A program made the translations under genes and the position numbers. A DNA stretch of 64,000 nucleotides from Flavobacterium aeripolare. Lineage in GTDB: Bacteria > Bacteroidota > Bacteroidia > Flavobacteriales > Flavobacteriaceae. The notes under the pieces are model-generated. The model did no database searches and had not been told where the DNA came from. It was given only the letters and a program-made list of their open reading frames with translations. This document shows positions 9,111 to 16,637 of the stretch, one piece after another (position 1 is the first letter of the stretch; each line of letters begins with the position of its first letter). The stretch is taken from positions 167,651 to 231,650 of the forward strand of contig NZ_JABSNL010000003.1 of NCBI RefSeq assembly GCF_013294025.1, given 5' to 3'.

Positions 9111-10088
9111 ATGGCGAAAGTAAAATATTATTACGATTCTGAAAATCTAGCATATCGAAAAATTAAGGTAAAAAAAAGGAGGAAATTTGGCTACATCGTT
9201 TTGTTTCTGGTTGCTTCTGCCTTATTTGGTTTCTTGAGTTTTGTAGTTTTATTAAACACACCGTACTTCAAGACCCCAAAAGACCTAATTCAAGAACGAG
9301 AGATTGGGAATTTAAAATTAAATTATGCCGTTTTAAATAAAAAGATGGACCAGTTTGATAATGTCTTGAGTGCTATTGAAGATCGTGACAATAATTTATA
9401 CCGTACCTATTTTAATACCGCTGCAATAACAACGGAAGCTCGCAAATCTGGTTTTGGAAAATTAGAAAGCTACGCAGCATTAGAGGGATACAACAACTCA
9501 CAGTTGGTTTTAAACACAACAAAACGTGTTGATGGTTTATCAAAGGAATTGGCGATACAATCAAAATCATTAGATTACATTTTGAAATTAGCCAAAGAGA
9601 AAAACAAACTATTGGCAGCTATTCCTGCCATTCAGCCAGTAAAGAATGAAAATTTAAAACGTATGGCTTCTGGTTTTGGATACCGAACAGATCCCTTTAC
9701 CAAGGCTCGTAAAATGCATGAGGGAATGGACTTTACAGCAAATACTGGCTCTCCCATTTATGCAACCGGTGATGGCGTAGTGGCACGAGCAGACAATACG
9801 GCATCGGGTTACGGAAATCATGTTGTAATTAGGCATGGTTATGGATACGAAACATTGTATGCACACATGAGCAAATACAATTGCAGAGCAGGACAAAGAG
9901 TGAAACGAGGTGACATAATAGGTTATGTAGGAAGTACAGGGAGATCTGAAGGGCCGCATTGCCATTACGAAGTACATAAAGATGGAAAAGTAGTGAATCC
10001 TTTGAATTTTTATTACGGTAATATTTCGGCTGTTGAATATGTAGCGATAGCGCAAATTGCAAATCAAGAGAATCAGTCTTTGGATTAA
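9111..10088 (+). CDS. M23 family metallopeptidase, membrane-anchored
   Basis: LytM-type endopeptidases cleave peptidoglycan cross-links in the periplasm. The 325-residue protein has a short basic cytoplasmic N-terminus (KVKKRRK), one membrane segment at about residues 27-50, a partly helical stalk to about residue 170, and the catalytic domain at about 180-310. Zinc ligands visible are H203 and D207 (HEGMD) and H285 in GPHCHYEVH, plus YAHM. The gene heads a plus-strand run that continues with a MerR regulator and LemA. Its promoter was not identified. Confidence 0.9.
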   Translation: MAKVKYYYDSENLAYRKIKVKKRRKFGYIVLFLVASALFGFLSFVVLLNTPYFKTPKDLIQEREIGNLKLNYAVLNKKMDQFDNVLSAIEDRDNNLYRTYFNTAAITTEARKSGFGKLESYAALEGYNNSQLVLNTTKRVDGLSKELAIQSKSLDYILKLAKEKNKLLAAIPAIQPVKNENLKRMASGFGYRTDPFTKARKMHEGMDFTANTGSPIYATGDGVVARADNTASGYGNHVVIRHGYGYETLYAHMSKYNCRAGQRVKRGDIIGYVGSTGRSEGPHCHYEVHKDGKVVNPLNFYYGNISAVEYVAIAQIANQENQSLD

Positions 10089-10089
10089 T

Positions 10090-10375
10090 TTAAAGCGGGG
10101 TTTGAGTGGGCGGTCTCGGGGTGCGTTGATAGTAGGCAGTCTCTGTTTGCAGTTTTCAGGCTTTGATTGCGGGGTTTAAGTTCGCAGTCTCGGTTTGCAG
10201 TTTTCAGGGTTTGATTGCGTTGATAGTCTCAGTTGGCAGTCTCAGTTTGCGGGGTTTAAGTTTGCAGTCTCGGTTTGCAGTCTCAGTTTGCAGTTTTCAG
10301 GCTTTGATTGCGTTGATAGTCTCAGTTTGCAGTCTCAGTTTTCAGTTTGCAGGCTTTGATTGCGGGTGTTTCTCA
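10090..10375 (+). repeat. Degenerate short-unit repeat tract
   Basis: About 285 bp is built from reshuffled units such as AGTCTCRGTTTGC, GCAGTTTTCAGG and CTTTGATTGCG. The tract is strongly G/T-biased on the plus strand, with larger blocks repeated (GCGGGGTTTAAGTTYGCAGT twice). An open frame of 78 codons crosses it, but its product is only a translation of the repeat, so I do not call a gene. This accounts for most of the gap between the M23 and MerR genes. Confidence 0.75.
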
Positions 10376-10471
10376 GCAAAATATATCTTTGAATGCTAAC
10401 GAATGCCAAAATTAAAAGAAGATAAAATTGGTTTTCAAAATCAGTTTTTAATATAAATTATAATAAATCAT

Positions 10472-10804
10472 ATGCATATAGAGCTTTCTAAAGATAAAAG
10501 GTATTACAGTATAGGAGAGATTGCGAAGGCTTTTAATGTGAATGCATCATTGATTCGGTTTTGGGATAGTGAATTTGATATTCTTAAACCTAAGAAGAAT
10601 GCTAAGGGAAATCGTATGTTCACTCCTGAAGATGTAACCAACTTACAATTAATCTATCACTTAGTGAAAGAAAGAGGCTTTACTCTTGAGGGTGCAAAAA
10701 CTCATCTCAAGGAGGGTCAGAAAAAAACTTTAGATAAGTTTGAAATTATTCGAAAATTAGAAACTATTCGAACACAATTAACTAATATAAAAAACGAACT
10801 GTAA
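10472..10804 (+). CDS. MerR family transcriptional regulator
   Basis: This 110-residue protein has an N-terminal winged helix-turn-helix typical of MerR (YYSIGEIAKAFNVNASLIRF, then FTPEDVTNLQLIYHLVKERG) and a short C-terminal helix for dimerisation (about residues 82-108). It has no ligand-binding domain and no cysteine cluster, so the effector is not predictable. It lies 63 bases before lemA in the same orientation. Co-transcription is likely, and whether it regulates the neighbours is open. Confidence 0.85.
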   Translation: MHIELSKDKRYYSIGEIAKAFNVNASLIRFWDSEFDILKPKKNAKGNRMFTPEDVTNLQLIYHLVKERGFTLEGAKTHLKEGQKKTLDKFEIIRKLETIRTQLTNIKNEL

Positions 10805-10867
10805 TCGTAATGGCAGTTTAAAACATTACAAACAATCAAATAACAAATCAATTTAAAAAGCACACAC

Positions 10868-11455
10868 ATGAAAAAGTTTTTACCATGGATTATTTTAGCC
10901 GTAGTTGTCATAGGAATGTACAGCTGGGTGAAAGGAATTAACAATACAGCTGTAGAATTAAATCAAAACGTAGAGCAATCTTGGGGAGATGTACAAACGG
11001 CTTATCAAAGACGTAATGACTTAATAGGAAACTTGGTTAACACTGTGAAAGGTGCAGCTGAGTTTGAAAAAAGCACTTTAACGGCAGTTATTGAGGCACG
11101 TGCAAAAGCAACTCAAGTTACTATCGATCCTACAAATATTACTCCTGAGCAATTGGCTGCCTTTAATTCAGCACAATCTGGTGTTAGTAGCTCTTTATCT
11201 CGTTTACTTGTTTCTGTAGAAAGATATCCTGAGTTGAAGGCAAATCAGAACTTCTTGAAATTACAAGATGAGCTGGCTAGTACTGAAAACCAAATTTTAA
11301 CATCAAGAACTCGTTTTAACGAGTCGGTTAAACCATATAACACGCACATTAAGACTTTCCCTAATAGCCTTTTTGCAGGAATGTTTGGTTTCCAAGAAAA
11401 AGCGTATTTCAATGCAGTTGAAGGTGCCGACAAACCGGTTGAAGTAAAATTCTAA
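10868..11455 (+). CDS. lemA: LemA family protein
   Basis: LemA proteins have one N-terminal membrane helix and a four-helix bundle. Their molecular function is not settled. This 195-residue copy has a membrane segment at about residues 4-21, then the family block QSWGDVQTAYQRRNDLIGNL and a typical YPELKAN motif. It precedes two TPM-domain genes; LemA next to TPM proteins is a frequent arrangement in bacteria and suggests a common membrane-associated role. A 121-bp spacer separates it from the next gene. Confidence 0.92.
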   Translation: MKKFLPWIILAVVVIGMYSWVKGINNTAVELNQNVEQSWGDVQTAYQRRNDLIGNLVNTVKGAAEFEKSTLTAVIEARAKATQVTIDPTNITPEQLAAFNSAQSGVSSSLSRLLVSVERYPELKANQNFLKLQDELASTENQILTSRTRFNESVKPYNTHIKTFPNSLFAGMFGFQEKAYFNAVEGADKPVEVKF

Positions 11456-11576
11456 AACAATTCAACAAAAAAGGATTTAAAATAAACCATTAAGAAATTT
11501 AGATTATTAAGAAATAATGAATCTTGTTTCTTAATGGTTTATTGTTTTAAATTAATTGTAACATAAAAAGTAACTC

Positions 11577-12014
11577 ATGTCTAAAGTAGAAGATTTTTTA
11601 ACGCAAGCAGAAGAACAGGAAATTGTTGAAGCGATACGTATCGCCGAGACAAATACTTCTGGAGAAATAAGAGTCCATCTTGAACAAACAACACAGTTAG
11701 ATCCTTATGATCGCGCATTAGAAGTTTTTAACGAATTGAAAATGGATGAAACACAGTTAAAAAATGGTGTTTTAATCTATCTGGCTGTAGCCGATAAGAC
11801 ATTTGTTATTTGTGGAGATCAAGGAATCAACGATATTGTTACCAGTGATTTCTGGGATAGCACGAGAGACATAATGGTTGCTCATTTTAAAAACGGGAAT
11901 TTCAAGCAAGGTTTAATAGATGGGATTTTAAGAGCTGGAGAAGAGTTAAAAAAACATTTTCCCTGGTCTGAAGATGATACAAATGAATTATCAAATGAAA
12001 TATCTAAAGGATAA
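11577..12014 (+). CDS. TPM domain protein, short form
   Basis: The 145-residue protein consists almost entirely of a TPM-type domain, with the family features SGEIRVHLE near residue 30 and GVLIYLAVADK in the middle. It has no signal peptide or membrane segment, so it is predicted on the cytoplasmic side. The stop at 12012-12014 is followed after one base by the start of a second, exported TPM protein. TPM domains have been linked to acid phosphatase activity and photosystem assembly in other organisms; the role here is unknown. Confidence 0.82.
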   Translation: MSKVEDFLTQAEEQEIVEAIRIAETNTSGEIRVHLEQTTQLDPYDRALEVFNELKMDETQLKNGVLIYLAVADKTFVICGDQGINDIVTSDFWDSTRDIMVAHFKNGNFKQGLIDGILRAGEELKKHFPWSEDDTNELSNEISKG

Positions 12015-12015
12015 T

Positions 12016-12825
12016 ATGATTTTACAAAAAAAGAATACAACGTACTTTTTGCACATACTAATTTGTCTTTTTATTACAAATTTAGGATTTGCACAATTTA
12101 CAATTCCTCCCAAACCGGAATTCCAAACGAGCGTATATGATTATGCTAAGGTACTTAGTGCGTCAGAAAAGGCACAACTAGAGCAAAAATTAATTCAGTA
12201 TGCTGATACTACGACGACTCAAATTGTAATTATTACTATCGAAAGTTTAAAAGGTGAAGACATAGGAATTCTAACTCCAAAATGGGGACATGAATGGGGA
12301 GTTGGTGGCACACAAAAGGACGATAATGGTGTGCTTATATTATTAGCAAAAGCGGAAAGAAAAATATGGATTTCAGCTGGGTACGGACTCGAAGATCGTT
12401 TAACAGCAGGAATTGGTGGGGAAATAACTAGAAATATAATCTTGCCCGAATTTAGAGCTGGTAGTTATTACAACGGTTTAGACAAAGGCACCGATGCGCT
12501 TTTTGATGTTTTTAAAGGAAAATACAAAGGCAAAAGAAAGGCTGCAGAAGGCAACGATTTCCCGCTCCTACCTCTTATAATTATTATCGTAATCATAATA
12601 GCACTAGCATCAAGAAATAAAGGCGGAGGAAACTCAGGCAATCGCGGTGGCGGCGGCCCTAGCTTACTTGACGTTATTATTTTAAGTAGTCTTGGCCGTG
12701 GCGGCGGAGGTGGCGGTTTCGGCGGAGGTTCATCAGGTGGTGGATTTGGCGGCGGAGGCGGTGGTTTTGGTGGCGGATTCGGTGGAGGTGGATTCTCTGG
12801 TGGAGGATCTGGCGGAGGCTGGTAA
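12016..12825 (+). CDS. TPM domain protein with signal peptide, membrane segment and Gly-rich tail
   Basis: The 269-residue product has a signal peptide (about residues 1-26, cleavage after FAQ), a TPM domain (about 30-165), one membrane segment (about 178-197, LLPLIIIIVIIIALA) and a C-terminal tail made mostly of Gly with Ser and Phe. I prefer the ATG at 12016, one base after the upstream stop; an earlier ATG at 11974 would overlap that gene by 41 bases and spoil the signal peptide. The Gly-rich tail is common in YgcG-like TPM proteins. A strong terminator follows directly. Confidence 0.85.
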   Translation: MILQKKNTTYFLHILICLFITNLGFAQFTIPPKPEFQTSVYDYAKVLSASEKAQLEQKLIQYADTTTTQIVIITIESLKGEDIGILTPKWGHEWGVGGTQKDDNGVLILLAKAERKIWISAGYGLEDRLTAGIGGEITRNIILPEFRAGSYYNGLDKGTDALFDVFKGKYKGKRKAAEGNDFPLLPLIIIIVIIIALASRNKGGGNSGNRGGGGPSLLDVIILSSLGRGGGGGGFGGGSSGGGFGGGGGGFGGGFGGGGFSGGGSGGGW

Positions 12826-12840
12826 GCAAATTGAAACTTT

Positions 12841-12872
12841 AAAAAAAGCTGCTGTATAGCAGCTTTTTTTTA
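12841..12872 (+). terminator. Rho-independent terminator after the LemA/TPM run
   Basis: The stem AAAAAGCTGCT/AGCAGCTTTTT with a short loop is followed by a T run. It closes the plus-strand operon. Confidence 0.9.
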
Positions 12873-12999
12873 AGCACCACAAGTATCAAAATAAATTCGC
12901 TTATCTCATATAGGGAATCTTGCGAAAAGCTAAAGACAACACGCACCATAGAAGCATAACAAGCTTATTTATCTTACATGAAATAAAATGTGATAATAG

Positions 13000-13041
13000 A
13001 AATAGTTTTCGACTTCGCTCTAATTGAAATAAGAACTATTT
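13000..13041. repeat. Short inverted repeat AAATAGTT/AACTATTT
   Basis: Two 8-bp arms (13000-13007 and 13034-13041) enclose the sequence TTCGACTTCGCTC. It lies in the intergenic space between the two converging operons. It may be a small dispersed palindrome; no function is visible. Confidence 0.4.
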
Positions 13042-13083
13042 TATAAAAGCTAGTAACACATTATTTTAAAAACAGCTTTAACT

Positions 13084-13114
13084 AAAAAAATCCCGATTCA
13101 CATCGGGATTTTTC
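13084..13114 (-). terminator. Terminator of der
   Basis: The hairpin AAAAATCCCGAT/ATCGGGATTTTT lies right after the der stop on the minus strand, with T-runs in both directions. Confidence 0.85.
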
Positions 13115-13118
13115 ACTT

Positions 13119-14426
13119 TTATTTTTCTCTAATATAAATATCTATCGGAACTCCTGAGAAATCCCAGTTGTCTCTAATTTTATTTTCAAGGTAACGCTTG
13201 TACGGTTCTTTTACATATTGTGGCATGTTAGCAAAAAACACAAACTGAGGTGTTGGCGTAGGCAACTGCATACAATATTTAATTTTCACATACTTCCCTT
13301 TAGTAGCTGGCGGCGGGTAGGCTTCAATCACTTTCAACATGTATTCGTTGAATTTTGAAGTTGCAATACGTTGTTGTCTACTTTCGTATACTTTTACCGT
13401 AGCTTCTAGAGCTTTTAACAAACGTTGTTTTGTCAAAGCAGATACAAAAAGAATAGGCACATCAGTAAATGGCATTAATTCTTGTCTAATTTTCTCTTCG
13501 TAATCTCTAGTAGACATCGTCTCTTTTTCGACTAAATCCCATTTGTTTACTAAGATTACAACTCCTTTACGGTTTTTTTCAGCTAACCAAAATATACTTT
13601 GATCTTGCCCTTCAAATCCACGAGTTGCATCAATAATCAAGATACAAATATCAGCATGTTCAATAGCACGCACAGAACGCATTACCGAGTAAAACTCTAA
13701 ATCTTCCTTTACCTTAGCTTTACGACGAATTCCCGCAGTATCCACTAAGTTAAATTCGAAACCAAAACGGTCAAATTTTGTATCGATAGAATCACGAGTA
13801 GTACCCGCAATATCAGTTACTATATAACGATCTTTACCAATTAATGCATTGATAAAACTTGATTTTCCAGCATTAGGACGCCCTACAACTGCAAAACGTG
13901 GCAAATCAGAAACTTCTTCTACAACTGGTTTCTCTGGGAAAGCAGTAATTAAAGCGTCTAATAAATCTCCCGTTCCACTTCCTGAAATACTTGCAAAAGT
14001 ATAGTACTCCCCTAAACCAAGGTTGTAAAACTCCACTGCATCTTTCTCACGCATAGCGTTATCTACTTTATTCACAGCAAGAAGTACTGGCTTAGTTACC
14101 TTACGTAACAACTTAGCCACAGTATCATCCATAGGGGTAATTCCTTCTTCTACATCAACGACAAAAATGATTACATCAGCCTCATCAATCGCAAGTTCGA
14201 CTTGCTTACGGATCTCTCCTTCAAAAACGTCATCAGATCCACGGATGTATCCACCGGTATCAATCACAGAAAACTCTTTTCCGTTCCACTCGCTTTTACC
14301 GTAGTTTCTATCTCTGGTAACTCCAGAAACCGAATCAACGATCGCTTCTCTTCTTTGTATCAGCCTATTGAAAAGGGTTGATTTCCCCACATTAGGTCTT
14401 CCTACTATCGCAACAATGTTATTCAT
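13119..14426 (-). CDS. der: Ribosome biogenesis GTPase Der (EngA)
   Basis: Der has two tandem G domains and a KH-like C-terminal domain and acts in 50S subunit maturation. Both P-loops are present (GRPNVGKS near residue 8 and GRPNAGKS near 182), with DTGGY/DTAG switch II and NKVD/NKWD specificity motifs. The product is 435 residues, the usual length. An ATG 36 bases further upstream is excluded because it precedes the -7 element at 14449-14456. The gene is monocistronic with its own terminator. Confidence 0.97.
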   Translation of the reverse strand: MNNIVAIVGRPNVGKSTLFNRLIQRREAIVDSVSGVTRDRNYGKSEWNGKEFSVIDTGGYIRGSDDVFEGEIRKQVELAIDEADVIIFVVDVEEGITPMDDTVAKLLRKVTKPVLLAVNKVDNAMREKDAVEFYNLGLGEYYTFASISGSGTGDLLDALITAFPEKPVVEEVSDLPRFAVVGRPNAGKSSFINALIGKDRYIVTDIAGTTRDSIDTKFDRFGFEFNLVDTAGIRRKAKVKEDLEFYSVMRSVRAIEHADICILIIDATRGFEGQDQSIFWLAEKNRKGVVILVNKWDLVEKETMSTRDYEEKIRQELMPFTDVPILFVSALTKQRLLKALEATVKVYESRQQRIATSKFNEYMLKVIEAYPPPATKGKYVKIKYCMQLPTPTPQFVFFANMPQYVKEPYKRYLENKIRDNWDFSGVPIDIYIREK

Positions 14427-14448
14427 AATTCTAATTTGAAATATTTGG

Positions 14449-14456
14449 CAAAGGTA
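14449..14456 (-). promoter_or_regulatory. -7 element of der
   Basis: CAAAGGTA on the plus strand is TACCTTTG on the minus strand, an exact TAnnTTTG match. It is 22 bases upstream of the chosen der start and supports that start. Confidence 0.65.
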
Positions 14457-14523
14457 GTGCAAAAAGCATGAATATCAATATTTTTGATATATTAGCACTT
14501 TCACTCATATTTAACTCTAAAAA

Positions 14524-15030
14524 ATGGTACTTATGGAAGTCGATAATGAAATAAGATTACTGCTTCGTTTTTATAAAGACGTACCCGAAAAAACGGATTT
14601 ATTATTGGCTAAATTCAAGCATTTTGCACAAATTAAAGACGATAACTACCACATTAAAGTTAGCGGAAATCATGTGTGGTTACATATTATAGGAGTACAA
14701 AAAAAATATCATTCTCCTCACCTTCACTTAGAATTACAAACCCCTACTAAAAACCAGACCCATATTCGAGGTTTGTTTGGCCCTGATCCTGTGTTGTGGA
14801 GTTTTTTTATGTTTCTACATTTTATAGTAGCAGGTGTTTTTTTAATCTTCCTAGGAATACTTTATTCTGATTACGTGTTGAAAAACGCACTCACCACAGA
14901 TTTACTAGTGCTTTCATTAATGTTTGTTGCTTGGTTTTTATTATATTTTGTCGCTCGCCAAATAAGACATAACGGGAACAATCAAATGAAAGAGTTGGAA
15001 GTTTTATTCGAAAAAATCATCGCTTCATGA
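14524..15030 (+). CDS. Small membrane protein of unknown function
   Basis: I do not recognise this 168-residue protein. Its N-terminal half (about residues 1-90) is soluble and contains a histidine-rich stretch (KKYHSPHLHLEL). Two membrane segments follow at about 95-118 and 126-147, and the C-terminus is short and basic. Both ends are predicted in the cytoplasm. It lies divergently from der and convergently with era. A second ATG at 14533 is an alternative start. Confidence 0.65.
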   Translation: MVLMEVDNEIRLLLRFYKDVPEKTDLLLAKFKHFAQIKDDNYHIKVSGNHVWLHIIGVQKKYHSPHLHLELQTPTKNQTHIRGLFGPDPVLWSFFMFLHFIVAGVFLIFLGILYSDYVLKNALTTDLLVLSLMFVAWFLLYFVARQIRHNGNNQMKELEVLFEKIIAS

Positions 15031-15065
15031 TTCCTAAAATTAAAATCTATTGCGGTTTTGTGTAA

Positions 15066-15133
15066 GGGATAGCAGTGAAAATCCTTTTTTAAGGCTGTTT
15101 TTTAAGCTTTAAAAAGATTGAAACGAATAGCCC
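15066..15133 (+). ncRNA. Dispersed structured element, copy C (short form)
   Basis: The outer pairing is GGG (15066-15068) with CCC (15131-15133). It has the conserved GATAGCAGTGAAAATCC on the left and GATTGAAACGAATAGC on the right. The inner hairpin is short (CTTTTTTAAGGC with GCTTTAAAAAG) and lacks the apical GCGAC/GAAGCTC motif found in copies A, D and E. The right CCC can also pair with CGGG near 15152-15156 in a following hairpin around CCGATAGCTATCGG. Confidence 0.65.
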
Positions 15134-15234
15134 GACCCCGATAGCTATCGGTGCGGGTTACGTCCAAATACTTTTTTGCACAATCATTACTTCCTTGGCA
15201 CAACACCCTATTACTATAATAGTTCAGACCATAA

Positions 15235-15273
15235 AAAAACAGCATTCAATTTAAGCTTGAATGCTGTTTTATT
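15235..15273 (-). terminator. Terminator of era, possibly bidirectional
   Basis: The stem AAAACAGCATTCAA/TTGAATGCTGTTTT is nearly perfect and flanked by A- and T-runs on both sides. It lies between era and the converging small membrane protein gene. Confidence 0.85.
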
Positions 15274-15301
15274 AAGATAACTAAATAGTTAACAGAAGAT
15301 G

Positions 15302-16183
15302 TTATTGATTGTAGCCAAAACGTTTTAACATGTTGGCGTTGCTTCTCCAGTTTTTATTTACTTTCACAACTAGTTCTATGTGAATTTGTTTACCAAAGAA
15401 TTTCTCTAAATCCTCACGAGCCTCAGTACCTACTTTTTTAAGAGCAGCTCCCTTATGACCTATGATAATTCCTTTTTGAGTTTCGCGTTCAACCATTATT
15501 AGGGAACGAATACGAATTATTTTTTCATCCTCAAAAAACTCCTCAGTAACGATTTCAACTGCATATGGAATTTCTTTACTGTAATTCAATAGGATTTTTT
15601 CACGAATAGTCTCATTAACAAAGAAACGCTCTGGCTTGTCTGTTAATTGATCCTTTGGGTAATATGCGGGTGATTCAGGCAAAAGCGAAATGATACGCTG
15701 AAAAACCTCAGGCACATTAAAGTTCTTCAACGCTGATATTGGGTAGATCTCTGCATTAGGCACTTTTTCTGCCCAGAAAGCCACTTGCTGCTCTAATTGT
15801 TCTTGATTAGAGTTATCGATTTTATTCAATAATAATAGAACCGGAATTTTAGAATGGATAATCTTATTAAAAAAAGCTTCATCTTTTAAATCCTGCTCCC
15901 CTATTTCGACCATGTAAATCAGAATATCAGCATCTTCAAAAGCTGACTTTACGAAATTCATCATCGATTCTTGCATTTCATACGCCGGTTTTATAATACC
16001 TGGAGTATCTGATAAGATCATTTGGAAATCCTCACCATTTACAATTCCAAGAATTCTGTGACGTGTTGTTTGTGCTTTGGACGTAATGATTGATAATCGT
16101 TCTCCAACAAAGGCATTCATTAATGTTGATTTCCCAACATTAGGATTCCCTATAATATTTACAAAACCTGCTTTATGTGACAT
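15302..16183 (-). CDS. era: GTPase Era
   Basis: Era binds 16S rRNA near its 3' end and is needed for 30S maturation. The 293-residue protein has the G domain (P-loop GNPNVGKST at about residues 12-20, DTPG, NKID) and a C-terminal KH domain with GHKGAALKKVG. Length and motif order are standard. The gene has its own -7 element (16204-16211) and terminator. Der and Era, both ribosome-assembly GTPases, are encoded 0.9 kb apart. Confidence 0.97.
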   Translation of the reverse strand: MSHKAGFVNIIGNPNVGKSTLMNAFVGERLSIITSKAQTTRHRILGIVNGEDFQMILSDTPGIIKPAYEMQESMMNFVKSAFEDADILIYMVEIGEQDLKDEAFFNKIIHSKIPVLLLLNKIDNSNQEQLEQQVAFWAEKVPNAEIYPISALKNFNVPEVFQRIISLLPESPAYYPKDQLTDKPERFFVNETIREKILLNYSKEIPYAVEIVTEEFFEDEKIIRIRSLIMVERETQKGIIIGHKGAALKKVGTEAREDLEKFFGKQIHIELVVKVNKNWRSNANMLKRFGYNQ

Positions 16184-16203
16184 TTAATATACTATTTATT
16201 TTG

Positions 16204-16211
16204 CAAAGGTA
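16204..16211 (-). promoter_or_regulatory. -7 element of era
   Basis: CAAAGGTA on the plus strand is TACCTTTG on the minus strand, 21 bases upstream of the era start. Confidence 0.6.
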
Positions 16212-16258
16212 GTTATATCAACTCAATAGATAAAATAAAACATTTTTTTAAATTTTTG

Positions 16259-16288
16259 TTGCAAATGCCGAATTTCGTTGTATCTTTG
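16259..16288 (+). promoter_or_regulatory. Housekeeping promoter of the initiator tRNA genes
   Basis: TTG at 16259-16261, a 19-base spacer, then TATCTTTG at 16281-16288. This is a full match to the Bacteroidota primary promoter (-33 TTG, -7 TAnnTTTG). Transcription should start a few bases before the first tRNA at 16301. Confidence 0.8.
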
Positions 16289-16300
16289 CACCCGAAACAA

Positions 16301-16373
16301 CGCGGGATAGAGCAGTAGGCAGCTCGTCGGGCTCATAACCCGAAGGTCACAGGTTCGAGTCCTGTTCCCGCTA
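16301..16373 (+). tRNA. Initiator tRNA-fMet (CAT), copy 1
   Basis: The 73-nt cloverleaf has acceptor CGCGGGA/TCCCGCT with a mismatch at position 1-72 (C and T), anticodon loop CTCATAA, and three consecutive G-C pairs at the bottom of the anticodon stem (TCGGG/CCCGA). The unpaired 1-72 position and the three G-C pairs are the hallmarks of an initiator tRNA. The T loop is TTCGAGT. CCA is not encoded. Confidence 0.95.
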
Positions 16374-16407
16374 CTAAGTAGCCTTATTGAGATTACAAAA
16401 CGCACAT

Positions 16408-16480
16408 CGCGGGATAGAGCAGTAGGCAGCTCGTCGGGCTCATAACCCGAAGGTCACAGGTTCGAGTCCTGTTCCCGCTA
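16408..16480 (+). tRNA. Initiator tRNA-fMet (CAT), copy 2
   Basis: The sequence is identical to the first copy over all 73 positions, 34 bases downstream, and has the same initiator features. It shares the upstream promoter and is followed directly by a terminator, so both are cut from one precursor. Confidence 0.95.
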
Positions 16481-16486
16481 CTAGAA

Positions 16487-16517
16487 AAGCTTCAGAGAAA
16501 TCTGAGGCTTTTTTTTT
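16487..16517 (+). terminator. Terminator of the tRNA-fMet pair
   Basis: The hairpin AAGCTTCAGA/TCTGAGGCTT has a GAAA loop and is followed by a run of T. Confidence 0.9.
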
Positions 16518-16637
16518 GTGCTATAAATGTAAATTATAAACCTTATCAAAAGTTACAATTTATAGCAAACAAAAACTGCGCAACGTATATAATTACATTT
16601 GCGCAGCGTTTAATTAAAACGTACTAATGTGTATAAA

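Noticed and set aside
10163..10399. Open frame of 78 codons in the repeat tract
   Set aside because: The product is a translation of shuffled short repeats, with no family resemblance and no start context.
14427..14462. Longer N-terminus for Der
   Set aside because: The upstream ATG precedes the predicted transcription start; the P-loop spacing fits the start at 14426.
16223..16405. Minus-strand open frame across the tRNA gene
   Set aside because: It is the antisense of tRNA-fMet and part of its flank, not a gene.
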